Positions 1-10,120 of a stretch of DNA of 64,000 nucleotides are shown here, one piece after another. The position numbers and the translations under genes were made by a program. Numbering within the stretch: position 1 is the stretch's first letter; each line of letters starts with the position of its first letter. The DNA is from Patagioenas fasciata. Its lineage: Eukaryota; Chordata; Aves; Columbiformes; Columbidae. The notes under the pieces are model-generated. The model had not been told where the DNA came from. It worked only from the letters and a program-made list of their open reading frames with translations, and searched no databases. The stretch is from contig NC_092560.1 of assembly GCF_037038585.1 (NCBI RefSeq), positions 83,552,049 to 83,616,048 on the forward strand, given 5' to 3'.

Positions 1-218
1 CTCAGATGGCAAAATCCCATCTGATCCAGTCAAGAGCTATCGAAATTGCCACTGATATCTGCAATAGTAACAACTCCTCGCTGAAAACGGGAGTGCAACT
101 GCATCCCTGATCAGGTTTTTAAATGCCTGTAATTGGATCTCTCCTCAATGATATTAGGATTAGATGTAAATTACATTATCCAGCTGTAGAAGTGTCTCAA
201 ACTATGTATTTTTGCTAT

Positions 219-395
219 CATCCATCTATCTATGTATCTATGTATCTATCTATCTATCTATCTATCTATTTATTTATCTATTTATCTATTTATGTATCTA
301 TGTATTTATGTATTTATTTATGTATTTATGTATGTATTTATCTATATATTTATTTATATATTTATTTATATATATATATATTGATTGATTGATTG
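219..395. repeat. TATC/TATT/TATG microsatellite
   Basis: About 175 bp of degenerate tetranucleotides: GTATCTAT, then TCTA, TTTATCTA, TGTATTTA and TATATATT blocks, ending in (GATT)4. It lies inside SMAD7 intron 3. The Tyr/Ile-rich open frame through it is only a translation of the repeat. Confidence 0.9.
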
Positions 396-547
396 AAGAT
401 TAGCGTTGACAATTGATCCCTGGGGCTGGGTTCTTCCTCATTCCTCATTGATCGCTGGGGCTGGGTTTCCCACCAAACATCAACCTTGATGCAATATTCA
501 CCATGGCATCGTCCACCCTGAACTGCTAACAGCGGTCTCCTCATTTT

Positions 548-690
548 CACAGAACGGTTTAGGTTGGAAGAGACCTTTAAAAGCCACCTAGTCCAACCTC
601 CCTGCCATGAGCAGGGACATCTTCACCCAGATCAGGTTGCTCAGGTTTTGTGGTACTTTCATCCAGGCCCCTTGTGGAGGTAGACACGTT
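548..690 (-). mobile_element. CR1 LINE 3' fragment
   Basis: Reads as the reverse complement of a CR1 3' end: AACGGTTTAGGTTGGAAGAG, then the CCTAGTCCAACC and CCATGAGCAGGGACATCTTC motifs. It is heavily 5'-truncated, as is usual for CR1, and lies in SMAD7 intron 3 on the sense strand of the gene. Confidence 0.8.
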
Positions 691-699
691 GCACACAAA

Positions 700-3620
700 A
701 CCGATAACCCAACACAAATGGGTAAAGGCAAGAGAGAAATTTGTGTAGATGTCCACCAAGAAATCATAGCATCAAAAGGAGATCGGTCTTACGGACCTTT
801 CCTAGAAGGACCAGGAGCAGCAAGGAGACCCAGAAGGATGGTGAGATCCCTGCTCAGCTTTCTGCTAGAAAACAAGCGATGTGGGCACCACCGATGAGCA
901 GATGAACTCATGGTCCTTCCTCCTTTATCCGCCAGCACAGGTGGAGGGCATCTGTGCTTAAACAAAAAACTGGCTGGCCTGGTGTCACCACAACGTGTCG
1001 TCTGGCCGGGCCAAGGCTGAGACCAAGCTCAGCTCGTCTCGCGCCCGGTAATCTCTCCTGGTTGACCTTAAGCGGCACTTGCGAGCCCGGGGTAGAGCCA
1101 AGCCCCCCATCTTCTCCTGCCCATAGAGATGGAAGAGATGGAGACACAAACCCCGGAGGTTTTTATGGGTTTTTGCATGCTCTTCTGGAGGGTCCTCAGG
1201 GCACTCCAGATGCGATTTTGCCCCTCGTGTTAACCGGCCAGTGCTGTTTTTGCACGACCTCGGGAAAAAGACACCCCCAAATAGGTGAGGAGAACACCGA
1301 GCATGACGTGCAGCCACACAGCTCATCAAAGCAAAGAAAAACAGGCACCAAAAAGGGAAATTATACTTCCTTTCTAGTCTCTCAGATAATTTACAGGCTA
1401 CTTGGGCGGGGGAACAAACAAACAAACAAAAAAACAAGAAAAATCCTTCGAAGCCAAATTTCCAGGTATGGTTTGCAAAAGCTAAGTAAAAATAATAATA
1501 ATTTTAAAAAATCCCAATTAAAGGATATATCCTGCTGCAGAAAAGGGTCTTTGTGCCCTTAACGGAGTCTGTGGGCAGGCTGTAGACACCACGCATGGCA
1601 ATGTTTGCCCCAAACCTTTTATATCTACTCGCACACGAGGGCTGGACAGCGTCAGTTTCCTCACCCACCCCTGCTTTTGATGGCTGGGATGATTTCTGAA
1701 AGGCTAATTCAGAGGATGGTCATGTGTTAAAGATCCTGTTGTTTGCAGAGAAAATAAGCCCTGACCTACTGCAGGGATGCCACCACCCAAGGTGGCCCCT
1801 GGGGTCCCTCCACCGCGCCAACACAAGAGCCTCCAAAGAGCTGGGACAGTCGGTCACGTCAACACATACTTAGGGAGCCCTTAATCTGTGGATTATTGAC
1901 ACGATAGACCATCACATCTCTTTAGGAGCCATTACAGCCCATCGTGTCAGTAGGTACTTATGGAGCCCTTAATCCGCGGATTGACAGGCTAGACCATAAA
2001 TTTGTGTCTATGCCTAATTAGGCAGCTCTTATTTCTCAACATATACAGCAGTCATGCAGGCTAACGAGCCTTAAGATTATTTCTTTAATTTATTAACAAG
2101 TTGCCCACCCAATCGCTTAAATGGCTCCTTGCTCCTAGCAATGTAAGTCAACCCTGCATGAAAATAAATCTCCATCTGAGTTCTCCCCCCAAGATTTCAG
2201 TTCTAAGGGCTGGTAACGAGAAGCCAAGACGTCGCCAAGAGGTTTGAAACCTTGTGAATCTGATGGGGGCACAGAAGATAACACTTGGCAGAAGTCATCA
2301 GGGGAAGGAGTCTGGGGCTTCCCAATGTTTGTAACTACGGCTTCAGTTCGGACTCATGATAGTGGCGACCTATGAGCCTGGGAGTGTTCTGCTCACGCCC
2401 AATGACCCAACCAAGGACTTCCATGACCTTCACCAGGGCTGGGAAACCCTCTTGTGAAATAGGACAAACAGGAGGTTGGGTGGGCGATGCGTAGAGATGA
2501 TTGATCCCTGAGGAAATCCCCTGAGGTTCCCAGCCCAATGTGGTGGCACCTTGAGTCAACCTTCCCCCAACATGGAACCCAGGCCTGATCACTGAGGGTT
2601 AATTCAGGGACGAGACACAAAAGCAAGAAAAACCAGGAAAGGGTCCCTGCAATTATGTTGTTACAGACCTAAAAAGCCTCAAGAGCAGGCACCAGTATGG
2701 CAAACACCAAGGCAGGCCCAGGAGACATGTCCAACCTTGAAAAATATAGGGTGGTCAACATATAGGTATGAAGGAAGCCCAGCTCCCCCATGTCCCCTGC
2801 ATCAAAAGACGGCAAAGAAAGAACCAAAGTGAAACTGCTGAGTTCACAGAGTCCACCAAACCCGAAATTTGATTCATAAACATCCTATTAGTCACTGCTA
2901 CCGTCTAATTACGGTGATTAATCAATTACCACGGCTAAAAACGACTCGCGAAGAGAAGAACCCTTTTTTTTGTGCCCATTTTCTTTAAAAGCCAAGCAAA
3001 GCTGCAGCTACGAGGGGGAAGGAAAGGAAAAATATGCAGGCGCACACCAAAAATGCCTGTCTGCCTGTCTGCAGCGGTTAGAGAGGAGCCAGCTGACTCC
3101 AGTTTCCTCCGTACCAGGCTTCGGGCCTCATCAGCCATGCAAATTATAGAGTACCGTGCTGTCTGAAGGCCGAATTTCGACTCAGCTCAAGAGAAAAAGC
3201 CTTAGAGGAAGGGTGGGGATGCGAAGAAGCCAGCCAAATCCATTCATAATATTTACAGTAAATGGGGCCTCTTTGCTGTTGTTTAGTATACAGTCGGTCT
3301 AATTATTTTTTGAAGTTTTAATTTAAAGAAGCTTCTTTATCTGCCTCTCCCGCTGCACCCCTCAAAGGTGTGGGAAAACTTTTTCCCTTGTTTCAAAAAA
3401 GCGGTAGGACAGGAATCCCTTCCCCAAGCTCCAACCCAACACAGGGTGGGACGCAGAGATGATTCCAGAGGGGAGACCCTTCCAGAGTGTGCTGCCAGCA
3501 CCCATGGGGATTTTAAGACCCCCCCGGCCACCCAGACAGGCAGGAGGACATGCAGATCCATGTGGAAAACCCCCAGAAATCTTATTTTTGCTCCTACGTT
3601 CCCACTGCTGTTCTCCTGTG
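700..3620. other. Intron 3 single-copy DNA
   Basis: No gene, RNA or transposon is recognisable here. It includes an (AAAC)n run at about 1414-1440, a short AAT run near 1488 and a local 88-bp-spaced duplication at 1867-1998. A homeodomain-like palindrome lies at 2906-2929. The duplication and palindrome are treated in the findings. Confidence 0.5.
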
Positions 3621-3629
3621 TGGCCTTTC

Positions 3630-3958
3630 AGTGCTTCAAAGGGGCCTGCGAGAAAGATGGGGACAGACTTTTGAGCAGGGCCTGTTGTGACAGGACAAGG
3701 GGTGATGGTTTTAAACTAAAGGAGGGAGATTTGGGCTGGACATGAGGAAGAAATTGTTGTCCCTGAGGGTGGTGAGAGCCTGGCCCAGGTTGGGCAGAGA
3801 GGTGGTGGCTGAACCATCCCTGGAGACATCCCAGGCCAGGCTGGACAGGGTCTGAGCAACCTGAGCTGGTGAAGATGTCCCTGTCATGGCAGGGGTGGCA
3901 CTGCGGGAGCTGGGCAGGTCCCCTCAATCCAAACCATTCCACGATTCTATGATTCCAT
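3630..3958 (+). mobile_element. CR1 LINE 3' fragment
   Basis: About 330 bp of CR1 in plus orientation. It runs from the AAAGATGGGGACAGACTTTT motif through GGTGGTGAGAGCCTGGCCCA and ends in the diagnostic tail ACGATTCTATGATTCCAT. It belongs to the same young-looking subfamily as the copies at 18.0, 18.7, 28.9, 35.3, 44.2, 51.1 and 55.7 kb. It is antisense to SMAD7. Confidence 0.9.
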
Positions 3959-3959
3959 A

Positions 3960-6630
3960 TCCTGGAAGGACCTGTTTGAGGTGTTGCAGGATGCTCCACA
4001 GCCCCGTGTGCCCTCCAGTCTCCTCCCCTGCCTTGATAGCAATCCAAAATAATCGCATTTTTATTACAATCAGCCAAGAGGCTCCTCTGGAAAACACAAG
4101 ATCCCCAAGCCAGAGTTCCCAATACGCTGCCATGAGACCACCAAGTGACTCGGGGTCGGTACCAGCCCCAGCTCCCGGAGGTGAGCAAACACGTCCACGC
4201 TTCATCCTCCGCAACGACCAAGGCACACCTCTTTCTCCACCCATACCCAACCCAGCTCTCCACCAGAAACCTTCTGAGAAGGAGAAACCAGCACACAAAA
4301 GGTTCCTGACTTAACAACCATGCAAATCAGACCTGAGGACGAGCTTGCCAAAATATCTCTCCCGGCTTGGGTTGTGCTGGAGGCTCCCGCGACAGCACCC
4401 TTGCCCATCACCCTCCTAGCCCAGGGATAAGCCACCGGGGCACAGACGCTGAAGCCACCAGAGGCCACCGGGCCACGCCATCCCCAGGGTCACAGCCCCT
4501 CTCAACACAGCCGCTGAGCTCGGTTTTAGAGGATGAAGACCTTAAAACGCTTTTGCAATTTAAAGCAAACCTCCCCCATTGCAAGGACACAGAGGGGGTC
4601 ACCTGGTACCCAGCGATGCCCCCAGGAAAGCCGCAGCTCTCCGCTGACAACATGTTAAAAACCTTGTAAAGACCTTAATAAAAAGTGAGGCAGAGCAGTC
4701 TAGGATTTCCAAACGGATACCTAACACCCAGATGTGTGTCGGGATTTCTTCCTCCCCCCCCACCCCGCCCCAAACTGCATTCCACGCACACACGCGGCAT
4801 CGCCGCCGCTCTCATTGCAATAATGCAAAAAGAAAGAAAAGCCTCTCCTCGCAGCACACCGCCCCGCAATTCTCCCCAATGACCGAAAACAGACGTAAAT
4901 GTGTGTTTCCCACCCCCATTAAAAAAAAAGAGGCGATCCCCCAGCTCCCTTTCCCAGAGCAGCATCCCTCGCAGGGATGTAAACCCATGGAAAAAGCAGG
5001 GCTGGAACAAAAGTCCTTTTCACGCCCATCGTGCCCCGCTCCGTAACAATTATGAAAACTGTTTAGCTGGGCTGGCATTTGGAGCATTTACTGCATTCCT
5101 GCCAATAAATTCCAGCCCCGGATCCGATGGAAAAGGCTCCCCCCGCCTCTCTTTCCCCTCCCTCCCTTGCCTTCATTCCTCCTGGCTTTCTTTACAACCT
5201 AATACCCTGTCGACGCGGGGCCAGGGCCTACTTAGGGGGAAAAAAAACCACCCAGCGCCAGACTGGAGACAGCATGCAGACTGAAAAAGTTAATCATTAC
5301 TTCTGTCTGCCTTCATAATCTAATCACGCCTATTCCTAAGAGCAGGCGGCGAAAAGCGCTCACGTACAAGGCAGGGTCACCGCCCAGGGACGGACAGACC
5401 GACGGACAGGCAGCGTCAGCCCTTCCCCGGGTAATGGGGGCAAGCGAGGGGCGGACAGACGGACGGCGTCCGGATGGAGTTCACAAGCCCGGCCATGCAG
5501 ACGCCCCTCCCCTCCTCACCTCTCGCTTTGCTCTGGATTAATAACGCTTCGCAATTATAGAGAATATTACGTTCATTAAGTAATTAACCCTCCCGGCGCT
5601 CTGGCGGAGCTGGCACCCCACTTTCACAGACGGAGGCTGGCAGAGGTTCGCCCCGGGCTATAAAACGGGGCAGATCGGCAGCACCCGGATTAAAAGGAAA
5701 AATAAATTAATTAAAAAACATTTTTAAAAAAGCAGCTCGTTGTGCTCATCCCACCCCACTTTCGGTAGACAGGGCCACAGTCAGGGTGGCATCACCGCCA
5801 CCCAGCAGCACCGTGCCATGGCGTAAAATCCACATTGGGGCATCACCAAGACCCAACGACACCCTCCCCATGGGGCAGAACTCACATTTGGGTACCACCG
5901 AGGGGACGTGGGGCTCAGCACCCAGTACCATACTCTAGAAAATAACCTTGGTGCAACATCTCAGGTGTGTCAAGGCTTCGTGCTCTTGACGCCCAAGATA
6001 TATTTTCCATGCTCGGCTGTGGCAAAGAACAGGAAAACTACGGGCCTCGGTGCATGAAGATTTATGGGTTTGTTCCTTATAATGAGCTAAAAAGTCTCAG
6101 CTCGGCTTCCAAAGAAAATGAATTCATCAGTTCAAACGCAGTGATGTAACTTCAGGCTCCCGACTCCTTTTCCAAATAAAACTGCTGCTATTTGATTCCT
6201 GCTCGAAAGATGATTTTATGGAGTTATTTACTCCATCCGTTCTGCCCTGGAAGGTGCCGCCGGAGCGCAGCCATGGGGTCATCGGCAGCTGTCCCATGTG
6301 GGAGGACTTTTTTGCTCTTTTCCCTGCTTTTCCACTCAAAACCTCACCTGGCACCCCCCAACATGCAATCAGCCACACAGCCCCTCTGGTGCTATTTTGC
6401 ATCACCCACCACGGTGGGAGCTCCTCCTCGGTGGTGGTGCCCAGCAATTTTTAGCATCTATAAATTCAACCCATCAGTTCCCATCACTGAAATCACCAAA
6501 CACAGCACCAATTTGTAAAAGCGAAGGATGTTTGAAACTTCCCCACCTTCCCAACACCCGAGTTTCTCCGATGCTGAGCCAGCTCTTTTTGATACAGCAC
6601 TGGTAGCTCTACAAACAAAATCTATTCAAC
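3960..6630. other. Intron 3 single-copy DNA with a GC-rich block
   Basis: No genes or transposons are visible. The sequence is unusually complex, with GC-rich stretches (4140-4520, 4740-4830 and 5340-5670) next to AT-rich ones. The segment at 5030-5110 and the TAATCAT/TAATCTAATC-bearing segment at 5285-5340 look like the kind of DNA that is often conserved and non-coding. Only an alignment could show that. Confidence 0.4.
5340..5665. promoter_or_regulatory. GC-rich intronic block with CAGAC SMAD-type motifs (candidate)
   Basis: A CpG-rich patch containing three CAGAC boxes in similar contexts: GGACAGACC (5393-5400), GGACAGACGG (5453-5462) and CACAGACGG (5625-5633). An AT-rich homeodomain-like segment with TTAAGTAATTAA lies between the second and third. 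CAGAC is the minimal SMAD3/4 site. It is short and common, so a regulatory role is only a hypothesis. Confidence 0.3.
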
Positions 6631-6639
6631 CTATATGTA

Positions 6640-6855
6640 TGTGGGGTTTTTATTAACCTATATATATAGGTCGAATACACTCAACATTCATTATATATTC
6701 ATTATATCAAATAGATCAAATATAACGAATATATAATGACTATGTTGAATGCCTTCAACCTACATACACAATACATAATTCAATATATATGCAACCTATA
6801 TATAAACATAACCTATATATATACAACCTAAATATATATATATAAAAAACAATCC
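6640..6855. repeat. AT-rich low-complexity region with palindromes
   Basis: Repeated CCTATATATA and ATTCATTATATA elements over about 210 bp. It includes a perfect 16-bp palindrome at 6656-6671 and an imperfect hairpin with arms at 6681-6700 and 6727-6748. It is likely a degenerate AT microsatellite in intron 3. Confidence 0.8.
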
Positions 6856-7029
6856 GTAGCCTCTCTTTTTGCAGACACACGTAGGTACATATTTGCAGCA
6901 ATGCTCTGAAGGCCGAGCAGTTCTGAGTTATTTCTTTAATGGAGAAATCTGCTTCACCACCTGCTGGGAAAAGTTGGGAAAGCCCACGGGAGCCAGGACT
7001 TCAGCCCAAAGGCGCTTCATCAAAACCCA

Positions 7030-8720
7030 GCAGCACACCAGGCATCTTACTTCATCCCTGAGCGAGGATGAGGAAGGACCACAGAGACGGGCTCCCACTG
7101 TTGTACATGGGGGAGCATCAACAGGACGTCCTGCAATCAACCCACCAGGCATCTTCATCCTCAACGGAGGATGAGGAAGGACCACAGACACAAGTACCCG
7201 CCATTATAAAGGGAAGAGCATCACCAAGACCTCCCACAACCACCCCACCTGCCATCTTCATCCTCAAAGGAGGAAGAGGAAGGGCCACAGAGCCAGGTGC
7301 CCACCATTGCACATGGAGGAGCATCACCAGGACTTCCTGTAACCATCCCACCAGGCATGTTACTTCATCCACACGGGAGGATAAGGAAGGACCACAGAGC
7401 AAGGTGTCCATCATTACACAGGGAGAAGCATCAACAAGACCTCCTGCAAGCCACCCCACCAGGCATCTTCATCCTCAATAGATGATGAAGGATCATGGAG
7501 CCACGTAGAATCACCCCACCAGGCATCTTCATCCTCAACAGAGGATGAGGAAGGACCACAGAGCCACATACCCAGCATTACACAGGCTGGAGAACCACCA
7601 AGACCTCAGGAAGGATCACAGAACCAGGTACCCACCATTACACAGGCTGTAGAACCACCAAAACCTCCTGCAACCACGCCACCAGGCATCTTCATCCTCA
7701 ACAGACAATGAAGAAGGACCACAAAGCCAGGCACCCACCATTATAAAGGGCAGAGCATCACCAAGACCTCCCGCAACCACCCCACCTGCCACCTTCATCC
7801 TCAACAGAGGAAGAGGAAGGACCACACAGCCAGGTACCCACCATTACACAGGCTGGAAAACCACCAAGACCTCCTGCAACCACCCCACATGGCACCTTCA
7901 TCCTCAACGGACAATGAAGAAGGACCACAAAGCCAGGCACCCGCTATTATAAATGGAAAAGCATCACCAAGACCTCCCGCAACCACCCCACCTGCCATCT
8001 TCATCCTCAACGGAGGATGAGGAAGGACCACACAGCCACGTACCCAGCATTACACAGGTTGGAGAACCACCAAAACCTCCTGCAACCACCCCACCAGGCA
8101 TCTTCAGCCTCAACAGATGGTGAAGAAGGACCACAAAGCCAGGCACCCACCATTATAAAGGGCAGAGCATCACCAAGACCTCCCGCAACCACCCCAACTG
8201 CAAACTTCATCCTCAACAGAGGAAGAGGAAGGACGACACAGCCAGGTGCCCACCATTACACAGGCTGGAAAACCACCAAAACCTTCTGCAACCACCCCAC
8301 CAGGCATCTTCAGCCTCAACAGATGATGAAGAAGGACCACAAAGCCAGGCACCCACCATTATAAAGGGCAGAGCATCACCAAGACCTCCTGCAACCACCC
8401 CACCAGGCATCTTCAGCCTCAACAGAGGAAGAGGAAGGGCGACACAGACAAGTACCCGCCATTATAAAGGGAAGAGCATCACCAAGACCTCCCGCAACCA
8501 CCCCACCTGCCATCTTCATCCTCAACGGAGGATGAGGAAGGACCACAGACACAAGTACCCGCCATTATAAAGGGAAGAGCATCACCAAGACCTCCCACAA
8601 CCACCCCACCTGCCATCTTCATCCTCAAAGGAGGAAGAGGAAGGGCCACAGAGCCAGGTGCCCACCACTGCACATGGAGGAGCATCACCACGACCATCAC
8701 CAGAACCTCCTGCAACCTCC
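7030..8720. repeat. 103-bp minisatellite array
   Basis: About 16 tandem copies of a roughly 103-bp unit. Each carries CCACCAGGCATCTTCATCCT or a close variant, GATGAGGAAGGACCACAGA, CCACCATTATAAAGGG or CATTACACAGGCTGG, and ACCAAGACCTCC. The period was measured from the repeated AGCATCACCAAGACC at 8475 and 8578. The unit length is not a multiple of three, so the repetitive open frames on both strands shift frame from copy to copy and are not genes. It lies in SMAD7 intron 3. Confidence 0.95.
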
Positions 8721-8724
8721 CCTG

Positions 8725-9640
8725 GTGCTTCGGCGTTGCCGGCACAACCCAAGCAGGGAGCCGAAGCCAGGAGGTTTTTCACGCAGCGAGGTTAAAAGGG
8801 TAGAGAAGGGCTGAGCCAGCTCTTACAGGGTGTTTCTTTTTTTTTCTCTCCTTTCTTTTCCCCTTGCAAGTTAAAACCAAGATAATGACACTGGGTGGGG
8901 ACCAATTTGAAGGGCTGAGCAGCCAAACCAAAATTAGTCTCCCAGCCAAGAGCTTCCTAGGCCTCACAGTTTGGGGAAGGAAGCTGAGAAAAGGCATGAA
9001 AAACAAAGATTCCTCGGGAAGCTCAAGCGTCGCACTCAAGCAAAGGTGACCCTGCTAGTCAAATATTTTTCGACACAGTAAAAATAAAAGCACTGGAGCA
9101 GCCCCCCTTGGAAAAGCGGGGCCCAAGGGATGGGGTTTTTCCTCCTTTTTTCTCCTTTTCTTTCTCCTCCTCCCCCGGCACTTTCTTTCCTTTCACTAAT
9201 AACTATGTTTTCTTGTAGGTTTTTTTTTTCTCTTGGCTCTTTCCTCATAAAAAGACTGATGTAATTTCCTGTCTTGTCCCAATGTTTCCTGTTAATTAAC
9301 AGGGTGAAAGTTATCATCACGTATTTAAATGGCTACCCGAGAGAGGGGAGGGGAAAAGAAAACAGGGGAAAAAGAAAAAAAAGAGGAAAATTAAAAAGGG
9401 GAGAAAAGGGCTGTCTGTGAGCAACCCCCAACAGCACAAAACCCTCCAGTAAAAGCTTTTTGGCCCCGAAGGCTCAAGCCCATCGGCCAAGACACCCCCC
9501 AAGGGTGGCTCCTACAGCGGGTCCGTGCATGGGGGATGCGAGCCCCCACCCTTCCCTGGACGGGGATGGAAAATCCCTGCAATGCTTGCCCAGAAAAGCT
9601 CCTTTCTTGCATTAGAAAAGTAAAATAAAATAAAGAAAAT
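8725..9640. other. Intron 3 single-copy DNA between the two repeat blocks
   Basis: AT- and purine-rich sequence with T-runs near 8836 and 9220 and an A/G-rich stretch at 9355-9410. I see no gene or transposon. Confidence 0.5.
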
Positions 9641-10120
9641 AAGAGGAGAGAGAAGAGAGGAGAGAAAAGAAGGAGAAGGAGGAGGAGGAGGAGGAGGAGG
9701 AGGAGAAGGAGAAGGAGAAAAGGAGAAGGAGAAAAGAAAGAAGGAGAAGGAGAAGGAGAAAAGAAAGAAGAAGGAGAAGGAGAAGGAGAAGGGGAAGGGG
9801 AAGGGGAAGGGGAAGGGGAAGGGGAAGGGGAAGGGGAAGGGGAAGGAGGAGAAGGAGGAGAAGGAGGAGAAGGAGGAGAAGGAGGAGGAGGAGGAGGAGG
9901 AGGAGGAGGAGGAGGAGGAGGAGAAGGAGAAGGAGAAGGAGAAGGAGAAGGAGAAGGAGAAGGAGAAGGAGAAGGAGAAGGAGAAGGAGAAGGAGAAGGA
10001 GAAGGAGAAGGAGAAGGAGAAGGAGAAGGAGAAGGAGAAGGAGAAGGAGAAGGAGGAGGAGAAGGAGAAGGAGGAGGAGGAGGAGAGAGGAAGGAGGAGG
10101 GAGGAGAGGAGAGGAAAAGG
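9640..10120. repeat. GGAGAA/GGGGAA polypurine tract
   Basis: Nearly 480 bp of almost pure purine on the plus strand: (GGA)n, then AAGAAAGAAGGAGAAGG-type variants, (GGGGAA)n at about 9790-9845, (GGAGAAGGA)n, and a long (GGAGAA)n at about 9922-10050. The Pro/Ser-rich and poly-Leu minus-strand frames are translations of the repeat. SMAD7 is transcribed from the minus strand, so its intron 3 RNA carries this as a UUCUCC-type pyrimidine tract. Confidence 0.95.

Noticed and set aside
954-1562. 202-codon plus-strand frame
   Set aside because: It lies antisense within SMAD7 intron 3, ends in A-rich low complexity and resembles no known family.
3628-4317. 229-codon minus-strand frame
   Set aside because: Its C-terminal half is antisense CR1 sequence and the rest matches nothing I recognise.
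7030-8720. CRISPR-like array
   Set aside because: Whole 103-bp units repeat without unique spacers, and the host is a vertebrate.
7068-8782. Repetitive Gly/Trp/Cys-rich frames within the 103-bp array
   Set aside because: The period is not a multiple of three, so each frame shifts between copies. They are repeat artefacts, not a repeat protein.
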